This document shows, in pieces, positions 16,770-25,523 of a stretch of DNA of 64,000 nt. Numbering within the stretch: the first letter of the stretch is position 1; each line of letters starts with the position of its first letter. The DNA is taken from contig CAVZQU010000010.1 of NCBI GenBank assembly GCA_963777515.1, positions 23,559-87,558 of the forward strand, read 5' to 3'. The position numbers and the translations under genes are program-made. The notes beneath the pieces are model-generated. The model did not search any database. It was not told where the DNA came from and was given only the letters and a program-made list of their open reading frames with translations. This DNA comes from CAVSWT01 sp963777515 (lineage in GTDB: Bacteria > Bacteroidota > Ignavibacteria > Ignavibacteriales > Ignavibacteriaceae).

Positions 16770-19268
16770 ATGTCAAAAAAAAATATTAAAAGAAAAAAAA
16801 ATGAAGAAAATATAAATCTGTTTGATAAAGTTCCAAATAAGTATAGGGACATAATTGCAATCGTTGTTATATTAATTCCACTTTTGTATTTCTTTTTACC
16901 TTTTGCAATTAATCATGTTCAACCTACTGGAACTGACCTTTTAGCAAGCATTGGACAAACTCATAATTGGGTTGAATGGGCAAAAAAAACAGGCGAAACA
17001 GCATTATGGAATCCAAACATTTTTGGCGGTGAACCAATTTATCCAAGAATAACTCCAGTCTTAATTCAATTAGATTCTTTTATAAATATTTTAGGGAAAT
17101 TATTTTTCTGGGGATTCTGGTATTTTTTAGCAGGTGGATTAGGAATGTACTATTTATTAAAATATAAAAAAATCCCCTGGTACTTAGCTGTTATTGCTGC
17201 GGTTGCGTTTGTTTTACTTCCGGATTGGCAAGCACTGGTTGGCGAAGGCCATAATTCCAAACTTAGAGCTGTTATGATTCTGCCCTGGTTTATTTTAAGT
17301 TTTTCATATTTCTTTGAAAAACGAACCTGGTTAAGTACAGGTTTATTTGCTTTCGTATTTTCATGGCTGGTGAGAACTCACCACTTTCAAATAGTATTCT
17401 ACGGAGTTTTAATTTTATTTTTTCTTTATATATATCCAACAATTTTACTTTTCGTAAAAAAAGAATTTAAATCTGCCGGAAATTTATTATTTAAATTTGG
17501 ACTTGCTTTGATTCTTACTTTATTGACGACAGCACAGCCACTAATTACAACAAACGAATATGCGAAATATTCTACTCGCGGTGGACATCCGGTTAAAATT
17601 GGTAAAGAAGCAGAAAGTGCTGTAAAAGCAAAGGGTGTTGATTTTGATTATGCTACCGCCTGGTCATTTTCTCCACAGGAGGTAATGGATTTTTTCTTTC
17701 CTCACTTTACCGGAGGACTTTCATCTGAATTATATAATGGAGATAAATTTCCTAATTTAAAAGGAAAACAAATTCCGGCTTACTGGGGACAAAAACCATT
17801 TAACGGAAATTATTCTACAATCGGAATGATCTTGTTTTTATTTGCAATATTAGGTGTAATATATTATAGAAAAGATAAGTTTGTTATGGCACTAGCCGTA
17901 TTTGCGGTTTTTTCAATCTTTCTTTCTTTCGGGAGTAATTTCCCTTCACTTTATAAATTGTTTTTCTATTACGTTCCTTATTTTGCTAAATTCCGTGCTC
18001 CTTCAATGATTTTAAATGCTACATTTCTTGTAATATTAATACTTTCTGGCTATGGATTAAAAGGGGTTGTTAATAATTTTTCTTCTGATAAGGACAGAAA
18101 AATTATTTTATCCGTATTTGGAATTGGTTTAGCATTTACAATTTATGTATTTCTAACATACAGTTCCAACAGTTTTACTACTCCAAACGAAGCTACTCAA
18201 TACAATGCAAATACATTGAATTTATTAAAAGAAATAAGGGCTGAACTACTGTCAAATGATATTAAAAATCTTTTGATAATATTGCTAATTACAACCGGCT
18301 TTGTTGTAGCCTATTTATATAAGAAAATAAAGCTTAACGTTTTCGTTGTATCAATACTGATTCTTTCTGCTTTTGAATTATTTTTGATATCTAATAAAGC
18401 ATACTCAATTATTCAACTGAATAATATTGATGATTTAGAGAATACAGAGTTTAAACAAACTCCAATTACAAAGGTTTTACGATCCAGCGATAACTCTATG
18501 CGGGCAATTGCTTTAGGCCAAGATTTCACAAGTAATCATTATGCTTATTTTTATCCGTTGATAAGCGGATACAGCGGAATTAAACTGCAGGTAATTCAAG
18601 ACGTTATTGAACATAATTTATTCGCAGCAAATTCTCAGGATAGAATAAATTGGAATATAATTAATATGCTGAGCGGAAAATATGTAATAGTTCCGGCACA
18701 ATTAAATCATCCTTTTTTAAATATTGCTGCACAGGATAATGAGCGTAAAGAGGTTATGTACAATAATAAAAATGCATTGCCTAAGGCCTGGTTCGTTTCT
18801 AATGTTAAGAAAATGCAAACTCCGGAAGAGGTTGTTTTATTTATGAATAAACCGGATTTTAAACCGGATTCTGTTGCATTAATCTTAGACTCAGATAAGC
18901 TTGATAAAACACAATACAACGCAAATGGTGAAATTAAATTAATTGATAAAACTCCTAATTCAATTGAACTTGAAGAGCAATCTAACAACGATCAATTTTT
19001 AGTTTTGTCAGAAATTTATTATCCAATAGGTTGGACAGCAAAAATTGACGGAAACGAAACTAAAATTTATCAGGTTAATCATGTTTTAAGAGGAATTCAT
19101 GTTCCTTCAGGAAATCATAAAATTACATTTGTATTTGCACCCAAATCATATTTTACTAGTCTTAAATTGTTGTGGGCTGGTGATATTTTAATTTTAGGTT
19201 TAATTATAGTCCCCGGTGTATTTTCTTTCAGAAAAAAACAAACAGATCATATCCCGGATAAAAGTTGA
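16770..19268 (+). CDS. YfhO-family multi-pass membrane protein
   Basis: The 832-residue product has a charged start, about 13 membrane helices in the first 530 residues, and a soluble C-terminal part. One more helix (LLWAGDILILGLIIVPGVFS) lies near the end. Features of the YfhO family include GTDLLASIGQTHNWVEWAKK, the WNPNIFGGEPIYP motif, FAKFRAPSMILN, and the C-terminal SEIYYPIGWTAKIDG and VNHVLRGIHVPSGNH stretch. YfhO-type proteins have a GT-C-like topology and in Firmicutes help glycosylate lipoteichoic acid. Here a lipid-linked-sugar transferase role on the outer face of the inner membrane is likely. Confidence 0.88.
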   Translation: MSKKNIKRKKNEENINLFDKVPNKYRDIIAIVVILIPLLYFFLPFAINHVQPTGTDLLASIGQTHNWVEWAKKTGETALWNPNIFGGEPIYPRITPVLIQLDSFINILGKLFFWGFWYFLAGGLGMYYLLKYKKIPWYLAVIAAVAFVLLPDWQALVGEGHNSKLRAVMILPWFILSFSYFFEKRTWLSTGLFAFVFSWLVRTHHFQIVFYGVLILFFLYIYPTILLFVKKEFKSAGNLLFKFGLALILTLLTTAQPLITTNEYAKYSTRGGHPVKIGKEAESAVKAKGVDFDYATAWSFSPQEVMDFFFPHFTGGLSSELYNGDKFPNLKGKQIPAYWGQKPFNGNYSTIGMILFLFAILGVIYYRKDKFVMALAVFAVFSIFLSFGSNFPSLYKLFFYYVPYFAKFRAPSMILNATFLVILILSGYGLKGVVNNFSSDKDRKIILSVFGIGLAFTIYVFLTYSSNSFTTPNEATQYNANTLNLLKEIRAELLSNDIKNLLIILLITTGFVVAYLYKKIKLNVFVVSILILSAFELFLISNKAYSIIQLNNIDDLENTEFKQTPITKVLRSSDNSMRAIALGQDFTSNHYAYFYPLISGYSGIKLQVIQDVIEHNLFAANSQDRINWNIINMLSGKYVIVPAQLNHPFLNIAAQDNERKEVMYNNKNALPKAWFVSNVKKMQTPEEVVLFMNKPDFKPDSVALILDSDKLDKTQYNANGEIKLIDKTPNSIELEEQSNNDQFLVLSEIYYPIGWTAKIDGNETKIYQVNHVLRGIHVPSGNHKITFVFAPKSYFTSLKLLWAGDILILGLIIVPGVFSFRKKQTDHIPDKS

Positions 19269-19322
19269 AACCCATATCCAAAACTTTTCACTTAAGAGAT
19301 TAAAGTAAAAAGGGGGGATTGA

Positions 19323-19347
19323 GAAATTATAAGAGTTATATAATTTC
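19323..19347 (+). terminator. AT-rich hairpin after the YfhO gene
   Basis: GAAATTATA (19323-19331) pairs perfectly with TATAATTTC (19339-19347) across a 7-base loop, followed by a pyrimidine-rich stretch with several T-runs. It could end the first polysaccharide transcript. The stem has few G-C pairs, so it is a weak call. Confidence 0.4.
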
Positions 19348-19391
19348 TTTAAAAAAGTCTTTTCTTTTATCTCTTTTTTATATTATATTTC

Positions 19392-19408
19392 GAGTAATAA
19401 TATTACTC
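19392..19408. promoter_or_regulatory. Palindrome just upstream of the winged-helix regulator (possible operator)
   Basis: GAGTAATAATATTACTC is a perfect 8-base inverted repeat around a single central A and ends 5 bases before the ATG of the winged-helix gene at 19414. Position and symmetry suit an autoregulatory operator for a dimeric winged-helix protein. That is inference, as no other copy was noticed in the window. Confidence 0.45.
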
Positions 19409-19413
19409 ATAAT

Positions 19414-19953
19414 ATGTTGAATTCATTAATAACATCAGAAACCAGGATTAAGCTTTTACTGAAGTTTTTCCTTAATCCCAAAACCAAAGGTTATTTACGC
19501 CAGCTTAGTTCAGAGTTTAATGAATCAACAAATGGAATAAGGGTTGAGCTTAATAAACTGGAACAAGCTAAAATACTCTCCGCAAAATTTGAAGGCAGAA
19601 ATAAAATTTATAGAGCAAACTCGACTCACCCTTTGTTTGAAGATCTAAGAAATATTGTTTTAAAATCAACCGGAATTGATAAAGTAATTTCTGACATAAT
19701 CCAAAAAGTAGGAAAAATTAATTCAGCTTTTATACGAGGAGATTATGCTATTGGGAAAGATAGTGGACTAATTGATTTAGTTATTGTTGGCAATGAATTA
19801 AACCGGACTGAAATAGAAAGAGTGCGAAAAAAAACAGAAATATTAATTGAGAGGAAGATTTCGATTCTGTTATTGAATGAGGATGAATATAGAAATTTAA
19901 AATCTAATTTTGATAATGAACCTTGTTTTATTTTGTTTGAGGAAAAAGCATAA
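19414..19953 (+). CDS. Winged-helix regulator with nucleotidyltransferase-like domain
   Basis: In the 179-residue product, residues 1-75 form an ArsR-like winged helix (TRIKLLLKFFLNPKTKGYLR, then QLSSEFNESTNGIRVELNKL and the wing ILSAKFEGRNKIYRAN). Residues 100-179 resemble a shrunken nucleotidyltransferase/MNT fold: IRGDYAIGKDSGLIDLVIVG keeps the I-D-L beta strand but lacks the usual G-S and paired catalytic Asp. It is probably a sensor, not an enzyme. It opens the second polysaccharide block, with a palindrome directly upstream and a 1-base overlap with the next glycosyltransferase (TAATG). A role as local regulator of the cluster is inferred. Confidence 0.75.
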   Translation: MLNSLITSETRIKLLLKFFLNPKTKGYLRQLSSEFNESTNGIRVELNKLEQAKILSAKFEGRNKIYRANSTHPLFEDLRNIVLKSTGIDKVISDIIQKVGKINSAFIRGDYAIGKDSGLIDLVIVGNELNRTEIERVRKKTEILIERKISILLLNEDEYRNLKSNFDNEPCFILFEEKA

Positions 19954-21150
19954 TGAATATAGCAATGCTGCTTGATAAAAAATTTCATGGTGATTTAAGA
20001 GTTGAAAATGAAGTTCAAGCCCTTTCTTCAGCCGGATTTAATGTCTTTGTTTTCTGTTTTAGTTTTGATGGAGAATACATTGAAGAAACTTGGGGAAATG
20101 CTAAAATTATTCATTTCTCAGCTTCCAGGAATTTTATTTATAAGCTTCGTGGATTAGCAAACACAGTCTTTAATTTCTATCCTTATTATTTAAGTAATTT
20201 GTTAAATAAATATATTGCACAATATAAAATAGATGCATTGCATATTCATGATTTATATCTATTTGAAGCAGGATTAGTTTTAAAAAAGAAATTCCCGGAA
20301 CTAATATTAGTTGGGGATTTGCATGAAAATTATGTTGAAGGATTAAAGCATTACAAATGGGCAAATACATTTCCAGGAAAATTTATTGTATCAATTAATA
20401 AATGGGAACAAAAAGAAATAGAATGGTGCAACAAGTTTGATTATTTAATTACTGTAATAGAAGAGGCAGTTGAAAGATATAATTCTTTGGGAATTCCACA
20501 AGAATAAATTTATTGTTGTTTCCAATTATGTAAATCCCGATACATTTAAAATTGATACATTTGATGAAACAATTATTAATAAATATAAAAATTATAAATC
20601 ACTAATTTATGTAGGTGGTTTTGATATACACAGAGGATTAGAAAGCGTAATTCGTGCAGTACCTTTAATATTAAAAAGTATCCCGGAATTTAAACTTGTA
20701 TTGGTTGGTGCCGGTGCAAATTTAGATTCACTAAAAATGCTTTCAAAAAAATTGGAAGTTGAAAAGTATGTATCATTTGAAGGATGGCAGCCTCACACAC
20801 TACTTCCATCTTATATTAATGCGGCTGATGTTTGTTTAATTCCGCATTTGAAAACTCAACATACGGATAACACAATTCCGCATAAGTTATTCCAATATAT
20901 GTTATTGAAAAAACCTATAATTGCATCAAATTGTAACCCGATTGAAAGAATATTAAATGAAGTAAATGCCGGTTTAATTTATGAAGCTAACAATGAAAAT
21001 GATTTAGCTGAAAAAGCAATTTTACTTTTAAGTGATGTTAGTAAGCAAAAGCAATTTAGCGAAAATGGCTATAAGGCTGTTAAAGAAAAATATAATTGGA
21101 AATCTACAAGTAAAAAGTTAATTGAGTTGTATGAGAGAATTAGAAATTAA
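19953..21150 (+). CDS. GT4-family glycosyltransferase (one-base insertion)
   Basis: The first frame (to 20507) encodes the acceptor domain: MNIAMLLDKKFHGDLRVENE and DALHIHDLYLFEAGLVLKKK. The second (to 21150) encodes the donor domain: LIYVGGFDIHRGLESVIRAV, GWQPHTLLPSYINAADVCLI and KLFQYMLLKKPIIASNCNPI. Dropping one G at about 20502 joins them as NSLGIPQNKFIVVSNYVNPD, giving 398 residues of normal GT4 layout. A sequence error is therefore likely. It is coupled to the upstream regulator and overlaps the downstream Fe-S gene by about 20 bases. Confidence 0.88.
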
Positions 21151-22477
21151 AAATGTAAACTATGTAACTGATAATAACTTGTGTTTGTCATGCGGTTTTT
21201 GTGAACCTGCTTGTCCCGAAAATGCAATTAAAATTAAGTTCAATAAAAACAAAGGCTATCACGAACCCATTATTGATGATGGCTTATGTACTTTCCATGG
21301 TAATTGTTTAACTGTCTGCCCCGGATATCAAGTAGATTTTCCTAAACTTAATTCAATTTTAAAAAGAGAAACTCCTGAAAAACATCAAATTGGGATAGTT
21401 CGGGATACAATGATTTTATATTCTACAAATTTGGAAATAAGGAAGAATGCTGCTTCGGGAGGAGCAATTACTCAAATAATAAATTATTTATTTGATAAGA
21501 AAATTATTGATGGTGCATTTGTAACAAGGCCTTCCAAAGAGAATGCTTTTGAACCGGAAGGATTTATTGCAACAAATAAAAATGAATTACTTGATTCTCA
21601 AATGTCTATTTATAATTCCGTGCCATTTGGAAAAGCGGTAAAAGATATAAAAAACATTTCAGGCAAAATTGCTTTTGTGGGAATTCCTTGTCAAACACAT
21701 GGTTTTTTGAATTACTTAAAAATAAATCCCGAGTTAAAAGAAAAGGTCTATGTTTACATCGGAACATTTTGCGGTGGATACCAAACGGCTTTTGCTCACA
21801 AATATTATTTCCCTAAAATAAATGTTGATTTTGATCAAATGAAATTTATTGATTACCGTTATGGAGAATTTCCTGGACAGCTAAATGTTGGTTTTAAAGA
21901 TGGAACAAGAAAGGAATTTAAAAGACGTTTTACCAAAACAAGTAAAAAAATTGAGTACAATACAGCATTCAACTCCAGCTTTTACGTTCCAAGATGTTAT
22001 TCATGTGCAGATAAAGGAAGTATTTTATCTGATATTTCTGCTGGTGATCCATGGCTGCCTAAATTCAAAGATGAAAAGCTGGGAAAGTCATTGGTTGTTA
22101 CAAGGACAAAATTAGGTGATGAACTAATACAAAATGCGATTGATGCAGGTTATTTAGTGAAAGAAGATGCAACTTTTAATGATGTTATGGATGTACAAAA
22201 ATTAGATAAAGAAAGACACGGCAATCAAATTGCGTATGAAAAGGTTTATAAAATTTTTGGAAGAGCTTATCCGCATTATACTTATTTAGGAGAAAATAAT
22301 ATATTTAATAGGCGAATTTATATAAGAGCATTATTTGATTTTATAAAACCTTATTTCCAAAATAAACCAAAACTCTGGTTTATTCTTAAACCATTTTATT
22401 ATTTAGAATCTAATTTAAAAAACATTCTTATTTTTAATAATCCTGTAAGGTATATTCTTAATAGATTAAAGAAATGA
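21131..22477 (+). CDS. Coenzyme F420 hydrogenase/dehydrogenase beta-subunit-like Fe-S protein of a polysaccharide cluster
   Basis: The roughly 448-residue product starts with a ferredoxin-like region, NLCLSCGFCEPACPENAIKI and CTFHGNCLTVCPGYQ, able to bind Fe-S clusters. The FrhB/FdhB-type flavin domain follows with RKNAASGGAITQIINYLF, GIPCQTHGFLNYL and the cysteine pair in FYVPRCYSCADKGSILSDIS. Members in exopolysaccharide loci typically sit beside a polysaccharide pyruvyl transferase, as here. The reaction they catalyse is not established. I prefer the ATG at 21131 over an upstream TTG. Its stop overlaps the next start (ATGA). Confidence 0.86.
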   Translation: MRELEIKNVNYVTDNNLCLSCGFCEPACPENAIKIKFNKNKGYHEPIIDDGLCTFHGNCLTVCPGYQVDFPKLNSILKRETPEKHQIGIVRDTMILYSTNLEIRKNAASGGAITQIINYLFDKKIIDGAFVTRPSKENAFEPEGFIATNKNELLDSQMSIYNSVPFGKAVKDIKNISGKIAFVGIPCQTHGFLNYLKINPELKEKVYVYIGTFCGGYQTAFAHKYYFPKINVDFDQMKFIDYRYGEFPGQLNVGFKDGTRKEFKRRFTKTSKKIEYNTAFNSSFYVPRCYSCADKGSILSDISAGDPWLPKFKDEKLGKSLVVTRTKLGDELIQNAIDAGYLVKEDATFNDVMDVQKLDKERHGNQIAYEKVYKIFGRAYPHYTYLGENNIFNRRIYIRALFDFIKPYFQNKPKLWFILKPFYYLESNLKNILIFNNPVRYILNRLKK

Positions 22478-23700
22478 AATCACCGACTGTCATAATCTCT
22501 GAAGCCGATGTTGTAGGAAATAAAGGTGCCGTAGCAATGGTTAATTGTATTGTTAACGGGGTCCAAAAAAAATTTCCTTCCGCTAAATTTATTATAACGT
22601 CAAAATTTATTAAGGATCCGTTTCATCTTGAAAAACAAAATATTGAAATACTTTATGATGGCGAACAAGCTTTTGACATTCCTTTATTAAAAATATGGAT
22701 TTGGTGGATATTAAATAAAATTGGTATTAATCTTAAATCAATTTTAAATGACCCAGTAATAAAAAAATATCTGGAAGCAGATTTAATTGTTAGTGCTTCA
22801 GGAATTAGTTTTAATGATAATTTTGGTCTTATTAAAATTTATCATTTTTCAAAGTATCTGCAGATTCCTATTTTCTTAGGGAAAAAAGTAATCAAGTTTA
22901 CTCAAACATATGGACCTTTTGAATCTTCATATAATAAGTTTATTGCAAAACTGTGTTTAAATCACATCCATTTAAATATGGCAAGAGGGAGACATTCTTT
23001 AGATAATCTTAAAAAGATTTCTGTTGAAAAAAATGTTAAGAGTTATCCTGATATTGCACTAACATTAGAAGCTAAATATTCTGAAAAAATGAATGATGTA
23101 ATTAAAAATTTATCTGATAAAATTATTATTGGATTTTCGCCAAATATTGTTTGTAAAAGATTAGATACTTCAAATGAATATGTTAATAATTTGAAATCTC
23201 TCTGTAATCATATAATGCAAAAATATGAAAATGCATATATCCTTTTTATTCCGCATTCAATTGAAAAAAGTAATTTAAACATTGATGATGATTATAAAAT
23301 TTGTAAAGAATTATCTGAATCGATAAATAAATATTCTCGTAGTAAAATTATCAATACATTAGATAATTCTCCTGAAGAAATAAAATGGCTGATTTCGAAT
23401 TGCGATTTTTTTATTGGCTCAAGATTTCATTCTCTAATTGCGGCAATTTCTTCAAACGTACCAAGCATAGCAATAGGATGGCATTGGAAGTATGAGGAAA
23501 TGATGGAATGGCTCGGAGTTGAAAATAATGTTATTCAATATTGGGAACTAACATCTCAAAAGTTAATTGATCTTTTTGAAAATAATTTTAATAGCAGAAA
23601 AAAAATAAAGGAAAAATTAAATACCATAATTCCAGAACTTAAAATTAAAGCATATTCAGCAATTGATTACATATGTGAGGAGTTAAGTGAAAAAAATTAA
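22474..23700 (+). CDS. Polysaccharide pyruvyl transferase family protein
   Basis: The 408-residue product has the WcaK/CsaB-type GT-B-like fold. Visible stretches are ADVVGNKGAVAMVNCIVNGV at the N-terminus, KFTQTYGPFESSYNKF, MARGRHSLDNLKKI with YPDIALTLE, IIIGFSPNIVCKR opening the second domain, and CDFFIGSRFHSLIAAISSNV. The family transfers pyruvate from phosphoenolpyruvate to form ketals on sugars. The SRFH box, which usually binds PEP, is intact. It overlaps the Fe-S gene by 4 bases and so is part of the same operon. The acceptor sugar is unknown. Confidence 0.88.
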   Translation: MKSPTVIISEADVVGNKGAVAMVNCIVNGVQKKFPSAKFIITSKFIKDPFHLEKQNIEILYDGEQAFDIPLLKIWIWWILNKIGINLKSILNDPVIKKYLEADLIVSASGISFNDNFGLIKIYHFSKYLQIPIFLGKKVIKFTQTYGPFESSYNKFIAKLCLNHIHLNMARGRHSLDNLKKISVEKNVKSYPDIALTLEAKYSEKMNDVIKNLSDKIIIGFSPNIVCKRLDTSNEYVNNLKSLCNHIMQKYENAYILFIPHSIEKSNLNIDDDYKICKELSESINKYSRSKIINTLDNSPEEIKWLISNCDFFIGSRFHSLIAAISSNVPSIAIGWHWKYEEMMEWLGVENNVIQYWELTSQKLIDLFENNFNSRKKIKEKLNTIIPELKIKAYSAIDYICEELSEKN

Positions 23701-23788
23701 AAGAATAATTGGTCGTACTTTTTATACAGGTATGGCGACAATGAGTATTTTGATGTTAAGTATTTATAAATTAACAAGTAAAAAATGA
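23687..23788 (+). CDS. 33-residue hydrophobic small protein, translationally coupled
   Basis: A GTG-started ORF (VKKIKRIIGRTFYTGMATMS, then ILMLSIYKLTSKK). GAGGAG lies four bases before the GTG, the start overlaps the end of the pyruvyl transferase gene by 14 bases, and the stop overlaps the next ATG (ATGA). The product has a basic N-terminus and one short hydrophobic stretch, suggesting a tiny membrane peptide. Alternatively it may be only a leader that couples translation to the methyltransferase. No family is recognised. Confidence 0.45.
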   Translation: MKKIKRIIGRTFYTGMATMSILMLSIYKLTSKK

Positions 23789-24546
23789 TTTTTAGAAAAT
23801 TATATCACCTATACTTAGAAAATTTGGTTTTCCACTACTTTCATTTTTTAATGAAGAAAAAATTAGAAAAATATTCTGATTACATTACAGGTAACACTTT
23901 AGATATTGGCTGCGGAAATAGACCCTATCAAAAGATTTTTAGAAATGCAAAAAATTATGTCGGCACTAATTCAGAATCTTATTATAAAGATTCATTAAAT
24001 AATTTGGGAGAAGAAGATGTTGTCGTAGATGATGGTACAAAATTACCATTTGATGATGAAGAGTTTGATTCAATTCTGAATTTTCAGGTATTGCCGGTTT
24101 TTGAAAACCCAAATGATTTCTTTAGAGAAGTAAAACGGGTCTTAAAAAAGAACGGCTATTTTATTTTAACTACAGATTTTTTATATCCAATATGGAATGC
24201 ACCGTTCAATTATTGGAGAACAACAAAATTTGGATTAGAGAAATTAGCTAAAGACAATGGTTTTAGTATAATTGCTATAGAAGCGTTTGGCGGATATTGG
24301 GTTATGCAGGCAAGAGTTTTAGAAAGATATTTTTCAAACTTGCTGCCGCAATTTCTAAACAGATATAAAAACGAAATAAATTATTTTTACAAAATATTAA
24401 AACTCATTAGAGTATTTTTGTGGTTAGTTATTGTTTTGATCTCACCAATCATTTTAAATCTTTCTTTTCTAATTTTTCATTTTTTAGACAAACTGTTAAA
24501 AGATGAAGAATTCACCACAAACTATTTAATTTTATTAAAGAAGTAA
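23785..24546 (+). CDS. Class I SAM-dependent methyltransferase with C-terminal membrane helix
   Basis: The 253-residue product has SAM motif I NTLDIGCGNRPYQKIF (about residues 37-52), a motif II/III region VVDDGTKLPFDDEEFDSILN and VLKKNGYFILTTDFLYPIWN. A strongly hydrophobic helix (IRVFLWLVIVLISPIILNLS) lies near the C-terminus. It resembles methyltransferases that modify lipid-linked sugars or cap a growing glycan. It is translationally coupled to the small ORF upstream. Confidence 0.85.
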   Translation: MIFRKLYHLYLENLVFHYFHFLMKKKLEKYSDYITGNTLDIGCGNRPYQKIFRNAKNYVGTNSESYYKDSLNNLGEEDVVVDDGTKLPFDDEEFDSILNFQVLPVFENPNDFFREVKRVLKKNGYFILTTDFLYPIWNAPFNYWRTTKFGLEKLAKDNGFSIIAIEAFGGYWVMQARVLERYFSNLLPQFLNRYKNEINYFYKILKLIRVFLWLVIVLISPIILNLSFLIFHFLDKLLKDEEFTTNYLILLKK

Positions 24547-24550
24547 TAAA

Positions 24551-25521
24551 TTGAAATATTTAATCCCCACAATAGATGTAGAGGCAATTAGAAGTCTATC
24601 TAGACTTGGTAATTATGAACAATTAATAATGGGTAAAATTAATAATGAATATTATGGTGCAACAAAAATTGCTGAGATAATAAATGAATATGGAGGAAGT
24701 GGGACTTTCTTTGTCGATTTTGCAGAGCATGAGCACGGAATCGATAAATTAAAATCGCTAAGTGAAAAAATAATTGAAAATAATTGTGATGTTCAATTAC
24801 ATGTTCATCCTCAATTTATTGCCGATAAATCAAGATTCCTTTAAACTCTTATAATAAAAATGAACAATATGATATCATTTCAAAAACAATTAAGATATAT
24901 GAAAAGTGTTTAAACGAAAAACCAATTTCATTCAGAGCGGGGGGGTATGGAGCTGATGAAAATACAATTCAAGTGTTGTCAGACTTAGGAATTAATATCG
25001 ACAGCTCATATTTTCTTAACCATAAATGGTGTAAGTTAAATGAAAGACCAATAAACGCAGTTTCAAAAAGTTCGGACTTTTATGAAATACCTGTTACAAT
25101 ATTTTTCAATAATATCACATATAAGTTTTTAAATATTGGAATAAAAAAAAGGAGCCTAACTAAAAAATTAGATATTGATGGATGTTCAAAAGAAGAACTT
25201 ATTAATGGATTTAACGCATTAAGTAATAGTGGTGTAAGAATAATTATTTTGTTTCTACATAGTTACTCACTAATAAATTGGAGTAGCGATTATAAAAAAA
25301 TATCGGCTGATAATAACGATTTAGAAAAGTTTCATTTTATACTGCAACATGCTCTTAATAATGGATATAAAATTGAGTCAATTAAAAACATTAGCAAATA
25401 TTTAGATGATCATATAAATGACCCTTCCATAATTCCAGAAATTTCAACTAAAAGAAATGTTATAAATAGCGCATTTGTAGCTTTTAAATCTATTATACGG
25501 AAAAAGATTAGGGGAAAGTAA
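24551..25521 (+). CDS. Polysaccharide deacetylase-like protein (one-base deletion)
   Basis: The first frame begins LIPTIDVEAIRSLS and contains GSGTFFVDFAEHEHGIDKL and DVQLHVHPQFIADKSRFL, then stops at 24844. Adding one T near 24838-24841 continues LNSYNKNEQYDIISKTIKIY, FRAGGYGADENTIQVLSDLG and VRIIILFLHSYSLINWSSDY, to 25521. The NodB-like landmarks are all present: Asp in IDVE, His-x-His in LHVHPQ, the FRAGGYG arginine motif and the terminal LHSYS. Deacetylases of this kind remove N- or O-acetyl groups from surface sugars. The start is probably TTG (24551), 5 bases after the previous stop. The 323-residue total is normal. Confidence 0.82.
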
Positions 25522-25523
25522 AT

